DNA of 64,000 bases from Streptomyces antioxidans (lineage in GTDB: Bacteria > Actinomycetota > Actinomycetes > Streptomycetales > Streptomycetaceae), in contig NZ_LAKD02000029.1 in NCBI RefSeq assembly GCF_000968685.2, positions 1 through 64,000 of the forward strand. Reading direction: 5' to 3'. Below, one piece after another: positions 9,803 through 18,379 of this stretch. Numbering within the stretch: position 1 is the stretch's first letter; every line of letters begins with the position of its first letter. The notes under the pieces were generated by a model. It was not told the origin of the DNA. It saw only the letters and a program-made list of their open reading frames with translations, and ran no database searches. Made by a program: the position numbers and the translations under genes.

Positions 9803-10116
9803 CCGGATCTCCCGGCCCGCGCCCGCGCGGCCACCGCCGCCGCCGTCGCCGGTGCCATCGCTGTGATCGCTGTGATCGCTGTTCGCGGGGTGCGGCAGTG
9901 CTCGAGAAGAAGCATTGGGTGGTTCCCTCCGGATCCATGCCGGGCTTTGACGCTACGGACCGGGCACGGCACGGATAACCCCTAACCCATCACCCCCCTA
10001 GGCCCCCTACCGGATGAACCCGGTCCGCCGTATGACCGGGCCCATGACGGGCACCCGTCGGAGGTGGTACCGGACATATGCAGGCCGAAGGCGCACCGGC
10101 CCAGGGAGCGGCCCCC
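9803..10116. promoter_or_regulatory. Divergent promoter region with CCCCTA motifs
   Basis: This gap separates the minus-strand KAS III gene from the plus-strand lipase-maturation-factor gene. It contains ACCCCTAACCC at 9978-9988, followed by ACCCCCCTA at 9992-10000 and GCCCCCTAC at 10002-10010. The motifs resemble those near the PKS, rfbA and LAL gene starts. No gene is seen. The position makes it a plausible edge of the polyketide cluster. Confidence 0.5.
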
Positions 10117-11562
10117 ATGGAGTGGTTCACCTCATCCGACTACTGGCTGAGCCGGCTGGTCTTCCAACGGGGGCTGGCCGCCGTCTATCTGATCGCCTTT
10201 CTGGTGGCGGCCCGGCAGGGGCGGGCGCTGCTCGGCGAGCGGGGGCTGACGCCGGTGCCGCGCTTCCTGGAGCAGGTGCCGTTCCGCCGCTCGCCCAGCC
10301 TGTTCCAGCTGCACTACTCCGACCGGTTCTTCGCCTGCTGTGCCTGGCTGGGGGCCGCGCTGTCGGCGGCGCTGCTGGTGGGGGCGGCGGACCGGGCGCC
10401 GCTCGCGGTCGCGATGGTGGCCTGGCTGGTGCTGTGGCTGCTGTATCTGTCGATCGTCAACGTGGGGCAGGTGTGGTACGGCTTCGGTTGGGAGTCCCTG
10501 CTGCTGGAGTCGGGGTTCCTCGCCGTGTTCCTGGGCAATGAGCACACCGCGCCGCCCGTGCTCATCCTGTGGCTGACGCGCTGGCTGCTGTTCCGGGTGG
10601 AGTTCGGCGCCGGGCTGATCAAGATCCGGGGGGACCACTGCTGGCGGGACCTGACCTGTCTGTACTACCACCATGAGACCCAGCCGATGCCGGGGCCGCT
10701 GAGCTGGTACTTCCACCATCTGCCGAAGCCGCTGCACCGGGTGGAGGCGGCGGCCAACCATGTGGCGCAGCTGATCGTGCCCGTCCTGCTGTTCACCCCG
10801 CAGCCGGTGGCGAGCGTGGCCGCGGGGATCGTGGTGGTCACCCAGCTGTGGCTGGTGGCCTCGGGGAACTTCGCCTGGCTCAACTGGCTGACGATCCTGC
10901 TGGCGCTCCCGGCGGTCGACGGGCGCCTGGCCGCCGATGTGCTGGGACTGCCCGGGCCGCCGGACCTCGCCGCTCCGCCGGTCTGGTACGAGGTGGTGGT
11001 GCTGGCCGCCACCGCCCTGGTGCTGGTGCTCAGCTACTGGCCGGCCCGCAATCTGCTGTCCGGCCGTCAGCTGATGAACTTCTCGTTCAATCCGGTGCAC
11101 CTGGTCAACACCTACGGGGCGTTCGGCAGCGTCAGCCGCGGCCGGCAGGAGGTGGTGATCCAGGGCACCGACGACGCGGTCCTCACCCCGGACACGGTCT
11201 GGAAGGACTATGAGTTCCGGGGCAAGCCGGGCGATGTACGGCGGTTGCCGCGCCAGTACGCCCCGTACCACCTGCGGCTGGACTGGATGATGTGGTTCGC
11301 GGGGCTCTCACCGGGCTACGCCGGGTCCTGGTTCACCCCGCTGATCGGCAAGCTGCTGGTCAACGACCGGGCGACGGTGCGGCTGCTGCGGGCCAATCCC
11401 TTCCCGGGGACGCCGCCCACCCATCTGCGGGCGCGGCTGTACCTCTACCGCTTCACCACCCGGGCGGAGCGGCGGGCCACCGGGGACTGGTGGCACCGCA
11501 CGCCGCTGAGCGAGTTCCTGCCACCGGTCCGGCTGGAGGATCGCGGCTCGTCGCGGGCCTGA
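10117..11562 (+). CDS. Lipase maturation factor family membrane protein
   Basis: A 481-residue polytopic membrane protein. It has about seven hydrophobic segments, and the hallmark stretches of the LMF1-like family: FRVEFGAGLIKIRGDHCWRD, YFHHLPKPLHR, and a long C-terminal soluble part containing NPVHLVNTYGAFGSVS. In vertebrates LMF1 helps fold lipases in the ER; the bacterial role is unknown. ATG 10117 is preferred because AGGGAG lies about nine bases upstream, which drops 13 residues from the longest frame. It is divergent from KAS III and followed after 115 bases by the P-type ATPase on the same strand. I see no tie to the polyketide genes. Confidence 0.88.
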   Translation: MEWFTSSDYWLSRLVFQRGLAAVYLIAFLVAARQGRALLGERGLTPVPRFLEQVPFRRSPSLFQLHYSDRFFACCAWLGAALSAALLVGAADRAPLAVAMVAWLVLWLLYLSIVNVGQVWYGFGWESLLLESGFLAVFLGNEHTAPPVLILWLTRWLLFRVEFGAGLIKIRGDHCWRDLTCLYYHHETQPMPGPLSWYFHHLPKPLHRVEAAANHVAQLIVPVLLFTPQPVASVAAGIVVVTQLWLVASGNFAWLNWLTILLALPAVDGRLAADVLGLPGPPDLAAPPVWYEVVVLAATALVLVLSYWPARNLLSGRQLMNFSFNPVHLVNTYGAFGSVSRGRQEVVIQGTDDAVLTPDTVWKDYEFRGKPGDVRRLPRQYAPYHLRLDWMMWFAGLSPGYAGSWFTPLIGKLLVNDRATVRLLRANPFPGTPPTHLRARLYLYRFTTRAERRATGDWWHRTPLSEFLPPVRLEDRGSSRA

Positions 11563-11677
11563 CACGGCATCGCGGCCTCCCTCCACCAGACGTCCTTTTG
11601 ATTACTTTATGACGGATTCAGGTAAGCATAGGCCGATCTTTGGATCCCGGCGTTCAGGACCGAGGGGAGAGCAGTCT

Positions 11678-14600
11678 GTGCTGCCCATCACGATGCTCAC
11701 GGGCCTGGTCTCCGCGCCGTCCCGCGCGATGAACGGTCTGCGGCTGCGGCTCGCGGACCTCAACGACATCCTGCGGGACACCGGCGACCGGCGCGGCGGC
11801 CGGAGCATGTGGGCACGGGCGGGCCGGGCGCATGTGGAGGTGCGCGGGCTGACCGGCCACGGGGACGGCCATGAGCGGCTGGTCCGGGAGCTTGAGGACG
11901 CGCTGCGGCGGGTGGCGGGCGTCAACTGGGCCGGGGTGAACGCGGCACTGGGCCAGGTCCTGGTCGACTTCGACGAGGACCGGCTCGGTCCGGACGATGT
12001 GCTGGAGGTGATCGAGCGCGTCGAGGAGGCCCGGGGCACGGACGCGGACACCTTCCCGGCGGGCCGTCCGCAGCCGCCGTTCGCCTCCGCTCCGGCGACG
12101 CTGGCCGCGACCGCGCTCGCCGCCGACTGCCTGGGGCTGCTGACCGCCGCGATCCGGCGGGTGGCGATGCGGCCCGCCCGCTCCCCCGCGCTGCGGCTCC
12201 CGGCCGTGATGGCGGAGCTCCAGCCGCGGGTGCGCGGTCTGCTGGAGTCCCGGTTCGGCCGTGCCCACGCCGACACCCTGATCGGCGTGTCGAACGCCGT
12301 GGTGCACGCCCTGACCAGGGGTGAGGCCCCGCTCGCCCTGGACGCGCTGCAGCGTGTGCTGCAACTCGCCGAGATCCGCGGCCGACAGGCCGTATGGGAG
12401 CGCCGGGAGCCCGAGTTGGTGGCGGACGGCGATGGGCTCCCGGCACGCTCGCACCCGCCCGCCGCCCGGCCCGCGCCGCTGCCTCCAGGGCCGGTGGAGA
12501 CCTGTGTCGACCACACCTCGCTGGCCTCGCTGGCCGGGGCGGGCGGGCTGCTGGCGTGGACCCGCGACCCCGAGCGGTCCGCCAAGGCGCTGCTGGCCAC
12601 CGTGCCGAAGGCGGCCGCCATGGGCCGGGAGGCGTTCGCCGCCCGGCTGGGCGATGTGCTGGCGCGCGACGGCGCGGTGCCCATGGACGGCACCGCACTG
12701 CGGCTGCTGGACCGCGTGTCGGCGGTGCTGATCGACTCGCGGGTGCTGTGCGCCCGCCGTCCCCGGCTGCTGTCGGTCACCACCGTGGGGGACCTGGGGG
12801 AGGCCGAGGCGTGGAGCGCCGCGCAGTCCGTCCTGGACCGCCGCACGCTGCGGGAGCTGTCCGGCGAGGGGCCCTGGACCCACGGCCGGTGGCGGCTGGA
12901 GCGGTCCTCCGAGCTCCCCGCGGCGCTCCCGGCCAGCCCGCTGGCCCTGACCGCGGAGCTGTGCGGCGAGGACGGCCGGCGGCAGGCCCGGATCCGGATC
13001 GGCTGTGAACTCGACCCGCTGGCCGACGCCCTGGTGGTGGCGGCACGCTCCGGTGCCCGGCGTCTGGTGGTCACCAGCCATGCCAGCACGGACGAGATCG
13101 CTCCGTGGGCCGATGAGCTGCTGCCGCTCGGCATGTCGCTGCCCGACACGGTGCGCCGGCTGCAGCTCGAGGGCCACGGCGTGTTGCTGATCAGTGGCGA
13201 GGACGACGAGGCACTGGGCGCGGCGGATCTCGGCGTGGCCGTCACGGCGCGCGGTGCGGACCGGGTGTGCTGGTCGGCGGATCTGCTGTGTGGCCCGGGG
13301 CTGCTCCACGCCTGGCGTGTCCTGCGGGCCCTGGAGGACGCGCGCTCGGTCAGCCGGCGGTCGGCCCGGCTGTCCATGGGTGGCTCCGTGCTCGGCGCCC
13401 TGATCGCCGCGGCGGGGACCCGGCCCGCGGTGGCTGGGCTCGCCACCTCCCCGGTGTACAGCGCGGCGTTCCTGGCCGTGCTCGGCGGGATCGGCGCGGC
13501 GCGCCGGGTGGAGCGCCGCCCGGCACCGGAGCCCCGCGTCCGCGGCAACTGGCACGCCCTGGGGGCGCGGGAGACCCTGAGCGTGCTGCGCGCGTTCCGG
13601 GAGAACGGGACCGAACTGCCCGACGGCTCGGGCGCGTTGCGTAGCACGGGCTCCGGGGACCCGGGCGCGGCGCGGGCTTCCGGGGCGGTGTGGGCCGCCG
13701 GGGCGCGGCCCGCGCACAAGGCCGCCGGGACGGCCGTACGGACCGGGGCGCCCGGTGCCGCGGGGCACGGCCCGGCCCGGTTCGCGGCGCTGGCCAGGAA
13801 CGCCGCCCCGTCGGCCCGGTTCGCGGCCCTGACCCGGAACGCCGCCTCGCTGGCACACGCGGTGCGCGAGGAGCTGCACGATCCGCTCACCCCGGTGCTG
13901 GCGCTCGGCGCGGCGGCCTCCGCGGCCGTGGGGTCCGGGGTGGACTCCATCCTCGTCGTCAGTGTGATGGCGGGCAACGCGGTGATCAGCGGCGCCCAGC
14001 GGCTCCGTGCCGAGCGCTCGCTGCGCGCACTGCTGCTGAGCGAGCGGATGAACGGCCGGCTGGTCGCCTGGGCGCCCGCGATGTCCCTGGCGGACGGGGT
14101 GACGGCGGACCGTGAGGTGTTCTTCGCGGGGCTGGCCACCGCCCCGGTGCGCACGGTGGCCACCGAGGAGCTACGGGTCGGGGACATCGTCGCGCTGCGC
14201 CCCTCGGACGTCGTACCGGCCGACGCCCGGCTGCTGGTCAGCGACCGGCTGGAGCTGGACGAGGCCGGGCTGACCGGTGAGTCCGGGCCGGTCGCCAAGG
14301 ACCCGGCCGCCACCCCGGGCGCCGATCTGGCGGACCGGTCCTGCATGCTCTACCAGGGCTGTACGGTGCTCGCCGGAACCGGATACGCCGTGGTCGTGGC
14401 CGCCGGGGCGCAGACCGAGGCCGGGCGCGCCGCCGAACTGGCCGGGCACGCCACCGCCCCCGTCGGGATCGAGGGCAGGCTGGCCGCGCTCACCAAGGTC
14501 GCACTGCCCGCCACCGGTCTCGGCGGTGCCGCCGTCACCCTGCTGGGACTGGTGCACGGAGTGCCGGTGCGCGAGGCGCTGTCCACCGGAGTGGCCATCG

Positions 14601-16351
14601 CGGTGGCCGCCGTGCCCGAGGGGCTGCCGCTGGTGGCCACGGTAGCGCAGTCCGCCGCGGCGCGCCGGCTCTCGCACCGTGGGGTGCTGACGCGCTCGGC
14701 GCGGGTGCTGGAGGCCCTGGGCCGGGTGGATGTCGTCTGCTTCGACAAGACCGGCACGCTGACCGAGGGGCGGCTGGCCGTGGCCCGGGTCGCCGGGTAC
14801 GACCAGGAGCTGCCCACCCGCAGCGCGCTGGGCAAGCGGCTGCTGCGCACGGCGGCCCGGGCGTGTCCCGAGCCGGAGGGTGGGCGGGCGCTGGCCCACG
14901 CCACCGACCAGGCCGTCATCGACGCGGCGGCGGCGCACTGCGAAGGGGACGGCGCCTGGCGCCCGGTGTCCGAGCTGCCCTTCGAGGCCAACCGGGGATT
15001 CTCGGCGTGTCTGGGCACGCGGTCCGGGCGCCCGCGCCTGGCGGTCAAGGGGGCGCCCGAGGTCGTGCTCGCCCGGTGCGCGTACGCCCTGAGCCCGGGC
15101 GCGGCGGACGACACCGTGCCGCTGACCCCGGAGCGGCGGAGCGCCACCGAGCGCCTGCTCCACTCGCTGGCCTCCGACGGGCTGCGGGTCCTGGCGGTGG
15201 CCGAGGCCCGGCCCGCCGCGTCCAACACGCCGGCGGCGGAAGTGGCCGAGCTCGCCCGGGAGCTCACCCTGCTGGGCTTCATCGCCATCGCCGACACCAC
15301 GCGGCCGGGCGCCGCCGAGACCGTCAAGCGGCTCACGGGCGCCGGGGTGCGCGTCGCCATGGTCACCGGCGACCACCCGACCACGGCGGTCGCCATCGCC
15401 CGGGAGCTGGGCATCGCGGACGCCGAGCCGGTGCTCACCGGGGCGGAGCTGGACACCCTGCCCGAGGGCGAGCGGGTCGAGCGGATCGCCCGTACCAGCG
15501 TCTTCGCCCGGGTCTCCCCCGAGCACAAGGTCCGTATCGTCCAAGCACTGCGGCAGGCCGGACAGGTGGTGGCCATGACCGGGGACGGGGTGAACGACGC
15601 GGCCGCCATCCGCCTCGCGGACATCGGCATCGGGTTGTCCGCGCATGGCTCGGCCTCGGCCCGCGCCGCGGCGGACCTGGTGCTCACCGATCCGGACCCC
15701 ACCCGGATCCTCGACGCGCTCCGGGAGGGCAGGGCGCTGTGGCGCAGTGTGCGCGACGCGGTGGCGATCCTGGTCGGCGGGAACGCGGGCGAGGTCGCCT
15801 TCACCCTCCTGGGCGCGGCGGTGGCCGGGCGGGCGCCGCTGGGCACCCGTCAGCTGCTGCTGGTGAATCTGCTGACGGACATGCTGCCCGCCCTCGCGGT
15901 GGCCCTCGCCCGGGCCCGGGAGCCCAAGTCCGGTGAGGATCCGCTGATGGGCGGCCCGTCATCGGCGCTGTTCGGCTCCGATCTGGGCCGTATCCTCGCG
16001 GTGCGCGGCAGTGCCACCGCGCTGGGCGCCGCGGCGGCCTGGCAGTGCGGGCGGATGACGGGCCGGGCCCGGCGGGCGAGCACCATGGGGCTCGCGGCGC
16101 TGGTCGGCACCCAGCTGGGCCAGACCTATCTGACCGACTGGCACAGCCCTCTGGTGCTGATCACCAGCGCGGCCTCGGCGGCCGCGCTGTTCGCCATCGT
16201 GGAGACTCCGGTGGTCAGCCACTTCTTCGGCTGTACGCCGCTGGGCCCGATGGCCTGGTCGATCGTCGGGGGCTGCTCGGCCGCCGCCACCGTGGCGGCG
16301 GCCGTCGCGCCGCGGCTGCTCTTCCCCCGGCGGGTGCCGCTCGCGGTCTGA
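11678..16351 (+). CDS. Large CtpI-like cation-translocating P-type ATPase
   Basis: A 1557-residue P-type ATPase with the very long N-terminal region seen in mycobacterial CtpI/CtpH proteins, about twice the usual bacterial length. The N terminus has a heavy-metal-associated-like fold region (about residues 35-110) and a degenerate second unit. The catalytic core has TGES at 866-869, the phosphorylated Asp1023 in DKTGTLTE, MVTGDHP, and TGDGVND at 1301-1307, so the pump should be active. Start GTG 11678 has GAGGGGAGA seven bases upstream; an in-frame ATG at 11609 lacks one. The transported ion cannot be read from sequence, though a CDF metal exporter lies nearby. No CPC-type metal motif stands out in the membrane segments. 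Confidence 0.93.
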   Translation: MLPITMLTGLVSAPSRAMNGLRLRLADLNDILRDTGDRRGGRSMWARAGRAHVEVRGLTGHGDGHERLVRELEDALRRVAGVNWAGVNAALGQVLVDFDEDRLGPDDVLEVIERVEEARGTDADTFPAGRPQPPFASAPATLAATALAADCLGLLTAAIRRVAMRPARSPALRLPAVMAELQPRVRGLLESRFGRAHADTLIGVSNAVVHALTRGEAPLALDALQRVLQLAEIRGRQAVWERREPELVADGDGLPARSHPPAARPAPLPPGPVETCVDHTSLASLAGAGGLLAWTRDPERSAKALLATVPKAAAMGREAFAARLGDVLARDGAVPMDGTALRLLDRVSAVLIDSRVLCARRPRLLSVTTVGDLGEAEAWSAAQSVLDRRTLRELSGEGPWTHGRWRLERSSELPAALPASPLALTAELCGEDGRRQARIRIGCELDPLADALVVAARSGARRLVVTSHASTDEIAPWADELLPLGMSLPDTVRRLQLEGHGVLLISGEDDEALGAADLGVAVTARGADRVCWSADLLCGPGLLHAWRVLRALEDARSVSRRSARLSMGGSVLGALIAAAGTRPAVAGLATSPVYSAAFLAVLGGIGAARRVERRPAPEPRVRGNWHALGARETLSVLRAFRENGTELPDGSGALRSTGSGDPGAARASGAVWAAGARPAHKAAGTAVRTGAPGAAGHGPARFAALARNAAPSARFAALTRNAASLAHAVREELHDPLTPVLALGAAASAAVGSGVDSILVVSVMAGNAVISGAQRLRAERSLRALLLSERMNGRLVAWAPAMSLADGVTADREVFFAGLATAPVRTVATEELRVGDIVALRPSDVVPADARLLVSDRLELDEAGLTGESGPVAKDPAATPGADLADRSCMLYQGCTVLAGTGYAVVVAAGAQTEAGRAAELAGHATAPVGIEGRLAALTKVALPATGLGGAAVTLLGLVHGVPVREALSTGVAIAVAAVPEGLPLVATVAQSAAARRLSHRGVLTRSARVLEALGRVDVVCFDKTGTLTEGRLAVARVAGYDQELPTRSALGKRLLRTAARACPEPEGGRALAHATDQAVIDAAAAHCEGDGAWRPVSELPFEANRGFSACLGTRSGRPRLAVKGAPEVVLARCAYALSPGAADDTVPLTPERRSATERLLHSLASDGLRVLAVAEARPAASNTPAAEVAELARELTLLGFIAIADTTRPGAAETVKRLTGAGVRVAMVTGDHPTTAVAIARELGIADAEPVLTGAELDTLPEGERVERIARTSVFARVSPEHKVRIVQALRQAGQVVAMTGDGVNDAAAIRLADIGIGLSAHGSASARAAADLVLTDPDPTRILDALREGRALWRSVRDAVAILVGGNAGEVAFTLLGAAVAGRAPLGTRQLLLVNLLTDMLPALAVALARAREPKSGEDPLMGGPSSALFGSDLGRILAVRGSATALGAAAAWQCGRMTGRARRASTMGLAALVGTQLGQTYLTDWHSPLVLITSAASAAALFAIVETPVVSHFFGCTPLGPMAWSIVGGCSAAATVAAAVAPRLLFPRRVPLAV

Positions 16352-16534
16352 GGACGGAGCACGAGAACGGGAAATCTCGGGTGTTTCACACTCAGATCTT
16401 TCCGTCCGTTAACCGGACGCTCACCCGATGTGTGCCGCCCGCTTTCCGGCCCCGCTCAGCCTATGGAACTGGAAGCGGATGCCTCGCTTCCGATCGTGTT
16501 CCCTTCCGATCCTGTTCCATCCAGTGAGGTACCC

Positions 16535-16663
16535 ATGGCCGACATTCTCAGGACCGTCCTGGTCAGGCTGGCTCAGCTCGCGCTGGAGGCATTGGCCGCC
16601 CAGCTCGCGAAGACGCTGCTGACCGCCGCCTTCAGGCCGACCGGCGCCCCGGCCGCGGTCTGA
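16535..16663 (+). CDS. 42-residue amphipathic peptide of unknown function
   Basis: A small gene in the gap after the P-type ATPase. ATG 16535 has GAGG six bases upstream. The peptide begins MADILRTVLVRLAQLALEAL and is dominated by Leu/Ala with regularly spaced charges, predicting one amphipathic or membrane-associated helix, followed by a short Pro/Ala tail. The frame is open further upstream to 16430, but that part has no ribosome site. It could be a small regulatory partner of a membrane protein, as KdpF is for the Kdp ATPase, or an independent membrane-active peptide. Neither is demonstrated. It lies 183 bases after the ATPase stop and converges with the CDF gene. Confidence 0.55.
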   Translation: MADILRTVLVRLAQLALEALAAQLAKTLLTAAFRPTGAPAAV

Positions 16664-16713
16664 CCCCGCCGACCCACCGGCCCCACCCGCCGTTTCCGGA
16701 CCCCGGCCCCGTA

Positions 16714-17712
16714 TCAGTGACCGTACGACGCGGCCCGGTGCACCGGGCCGTGGGCGGTCGGACAGTGCTCCCCGTCCGCACGCCCCCGCGCGGCGGGCTC
16801 GTCCAGATGGTCCACCTGCAGCGTGGTGTGGGTGATCCCGTACTCACCACTCAACACCGCCTCCAGGCCCTCCCGGACGGCATGGCAGTCGCCGCCCACC
16901 GCCACCAGGACGTGCGCGGAGAGCGAGACCTCGCCCGAGGTGATCTGCCAGACATGCAGATCGTGCACCTCGGCCACCTGCCCATGGGCCACCAGCCGGG
17001 CGCCCACCTCATCGGGCTCGACACCGGTGGGGGCGGCCTCCAGCAGCACCCGGCCGGAGGCCCGCAGCAGTGCCACGCCCGCCTTGACCATGAGGAGGAC
17101 CACGAGCAGACCGGCGATCGCGTCGGCCCGGGCGAAGCCCGTCGTCACCACCACCAGTCCCGCGACGGCGGTGGCGATGAAGGCGTAGAGATCGTTGACC
17201 ACATGCTGGAAGGCGCCCTCGACATTGAGCGAGGCGCGGTTCGCCTTCGACATGCACCAGGCCGCCGCGACATTCACCACCACACCGGCCAGCGCGGTGG
17301 CCAGCACCAGACCGCCGGTCACCTCGGGCGGATCGATCAGCCGTCCCACACCCTCATAGCCGAGATAGCCGCCGAGCAGCAGCAGGGAAAGCCCATTGGC
17401 CTGGGCGGAAAGGATTTCCGACCGCTTGAGGCCATATGTGTATCCGCCACGTGCGGGGCGCGCCGAGAGCCGGATCGCGATGAGCGCGAGCACGATCGAG
17501 GCGGCGTCGGTGAGCATATGCGCCGCGTCGGACAGCAGCGCCACGGAGCGGGCGACGATCCCGACGATGACCTCCACCGCCATGAAGCCGCCGATCAGCG
17601 CGAGGGCGAGGGCCAGCCACCGGCGGTCGGCGTGCTCCACCACCCCGTGGGTGTGGCCGCCGTGGCCGGGCCCGCCGTGCCCCTCGTCCGTTCCGTGCGC
17701 ATGAGCTCCCAC
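16714..17712 (-). CDS. CDF family cation diffusion facilitator (CzcD-like metal exporter)
   Basis: A 332-residue exporter of Zn2+, Co2+ or similar ions in exchange for protons. The His/Gly-rich N terminus is followed by six membrane segments. Metal-site motifs SDAAHMLTDA (first HxxxD) and FQHVVNDLYAF (second HxxxD) are present, as in CzcD/ZitB. A C-terminal cytoplasmic dimerisation domain (HDLHVWQITSGEVSLSAHV) and a His-rich tail complete it. GTG 17712 is preceded by GAGGAGGAG. It converges with the ATPase and small-peptide genes, forming a cation-homeostasis neighbourhood. A palindrome lies about 165 bases upstream. Confidence 0.95.
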   Translation of the reverse strand: MGAHAHGTDEGHGGPGHGGHTHGVVEHADRRWLALALALIGGFMAVEVIVGIVARSVALLSDAAHMLTDAASIVLALIAIRLSARPARGGYTYGLKRSEILSAQANGLSLLLLGGYLGYEGVGRLIDPPEVTGGLVLATALAGVVVNVAAAWCMSKANRASLNVEGAFQHVVNDLYAFIATAVAGLVVVTTGFARADAIAGLLVVLLMVKAGVALLRASGRVLLEAAPTGVEPDEVGARLVAHGQVAEVHDLHVWQITSGEVSLSAHVLVAVGGDCHAVREGLEAVLSGEYGITHTTLQVDHLDEPAARGRADGEHCPTAHGPVHRAASYGH

Positions 17713-17875
17713 CGGCTCCTCCTCGGATCGTCTTCGGGACAGCGCAATTGAAACAGGCCCGAGGGGAATTCACCAAAGGCTGCAATGGACACGGTTATCA
17801 ATAAACTCTATGGACCCGGCAAACCCTTGCCCCGGTGCGCTTTGGCGGGCTTTATGAATGCGGCAATGCTTTTCA

Positions 17876-17890
17876 TTTCGCCGGGCGAAA
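17876..17890. promoter_or_regulatory. TTTCGCC-G-GGCGAAA palindrome
   Basis: A 7-1-7 perfect inverted repeat in the divergent gap upstream of the CDF exporter and of a small plus-strand gene. It could be an operator for a metal-responsive repressor. It does not match the A/T-rich Zur box I know from Streptomyces, so the identity of any binder is open. Confidence 0.35.
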
Positions 17891-18016
17891 AGGGAGCGGT
17901 CCGGTCCCCGCCCGGGCCCGCCACCGGCCAGTCGCTGACGTGTGCGACACCACGCCGATGCGGGTGAGACCGGCGTACGGAAGGTGACCCGGCGGGGCGC
18001 GGCGCGTTGTCCGATT

Positions 18017-18283
18017 ATGACGACGACGATGCGACGCCGTTCTCTCTCGCAGCCGAGCAGAGCGCTGGACCGGAGCACCGAAGGCGACGGAACGGTTCAC
18101 CAGACCGTTCAAGCATCCACATCCGTACCGATCTACGCGGCGCTGGTCGAGCGCTGGGCCTCCGCGGGGCGCGCGGTGCCCGGGCGCTACGACCGCGAGT
18201 GGACCGAACTGGTCAACTGTCCCCCTTGGCCGGACCGGATCCGGGCGGCGACCCGCCCGGCGGCACGGTCCGCCGCCGACTGA
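18017..18283 (+). CDS. Small hypothetical protein (88 aa)
   Basis: The likely coding part is the C-terminal half, with PIYAALVERWASAGRAVPGR and then DREWTELVNCPPWPDR, which has normal amino-acid composition and strong third-position GC. ATG 18017 lacks a ribosome site, so it may be leaderless, or a start further downstream may be used. I do not recognise the family, and there is no signal peptide, membrane segment or metal motif. It is convergent with cobN. The 17713-18016 gap upstream holds no other gene that I can support. Confidence 0.5.
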   Translation: MTTTMRRRSLSQPSRALDRSTEGDGTVHQTVQASTSVPIYAALVERWASAGRAVPGRYDREWTELVNCPPWPDRIRAATRPAARSAAD

Positions 18284-18379
18284 GCCACCGCCGAAGCGGC
18301 GCGCCCACGCACCGCCGGGCGCGCCGGGCGCGCCCACCCGTCGGACGCGCCCACCCCCGCCGGGAAGCGGCGAACGCGC

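Noticed and set aside
11609..11677. ATG 11609 as the start of the P-type ATPase
   Set aside because: GTG 11678 has GAGGGGAGA at the right distance; the upstream start has none.
11602..14346. Long minus-strand frame opposite the P-type ATPase
   Set aside because: Ser/Arg/Ala-rich antisense shadow caused by high third-position GC in the true gene.
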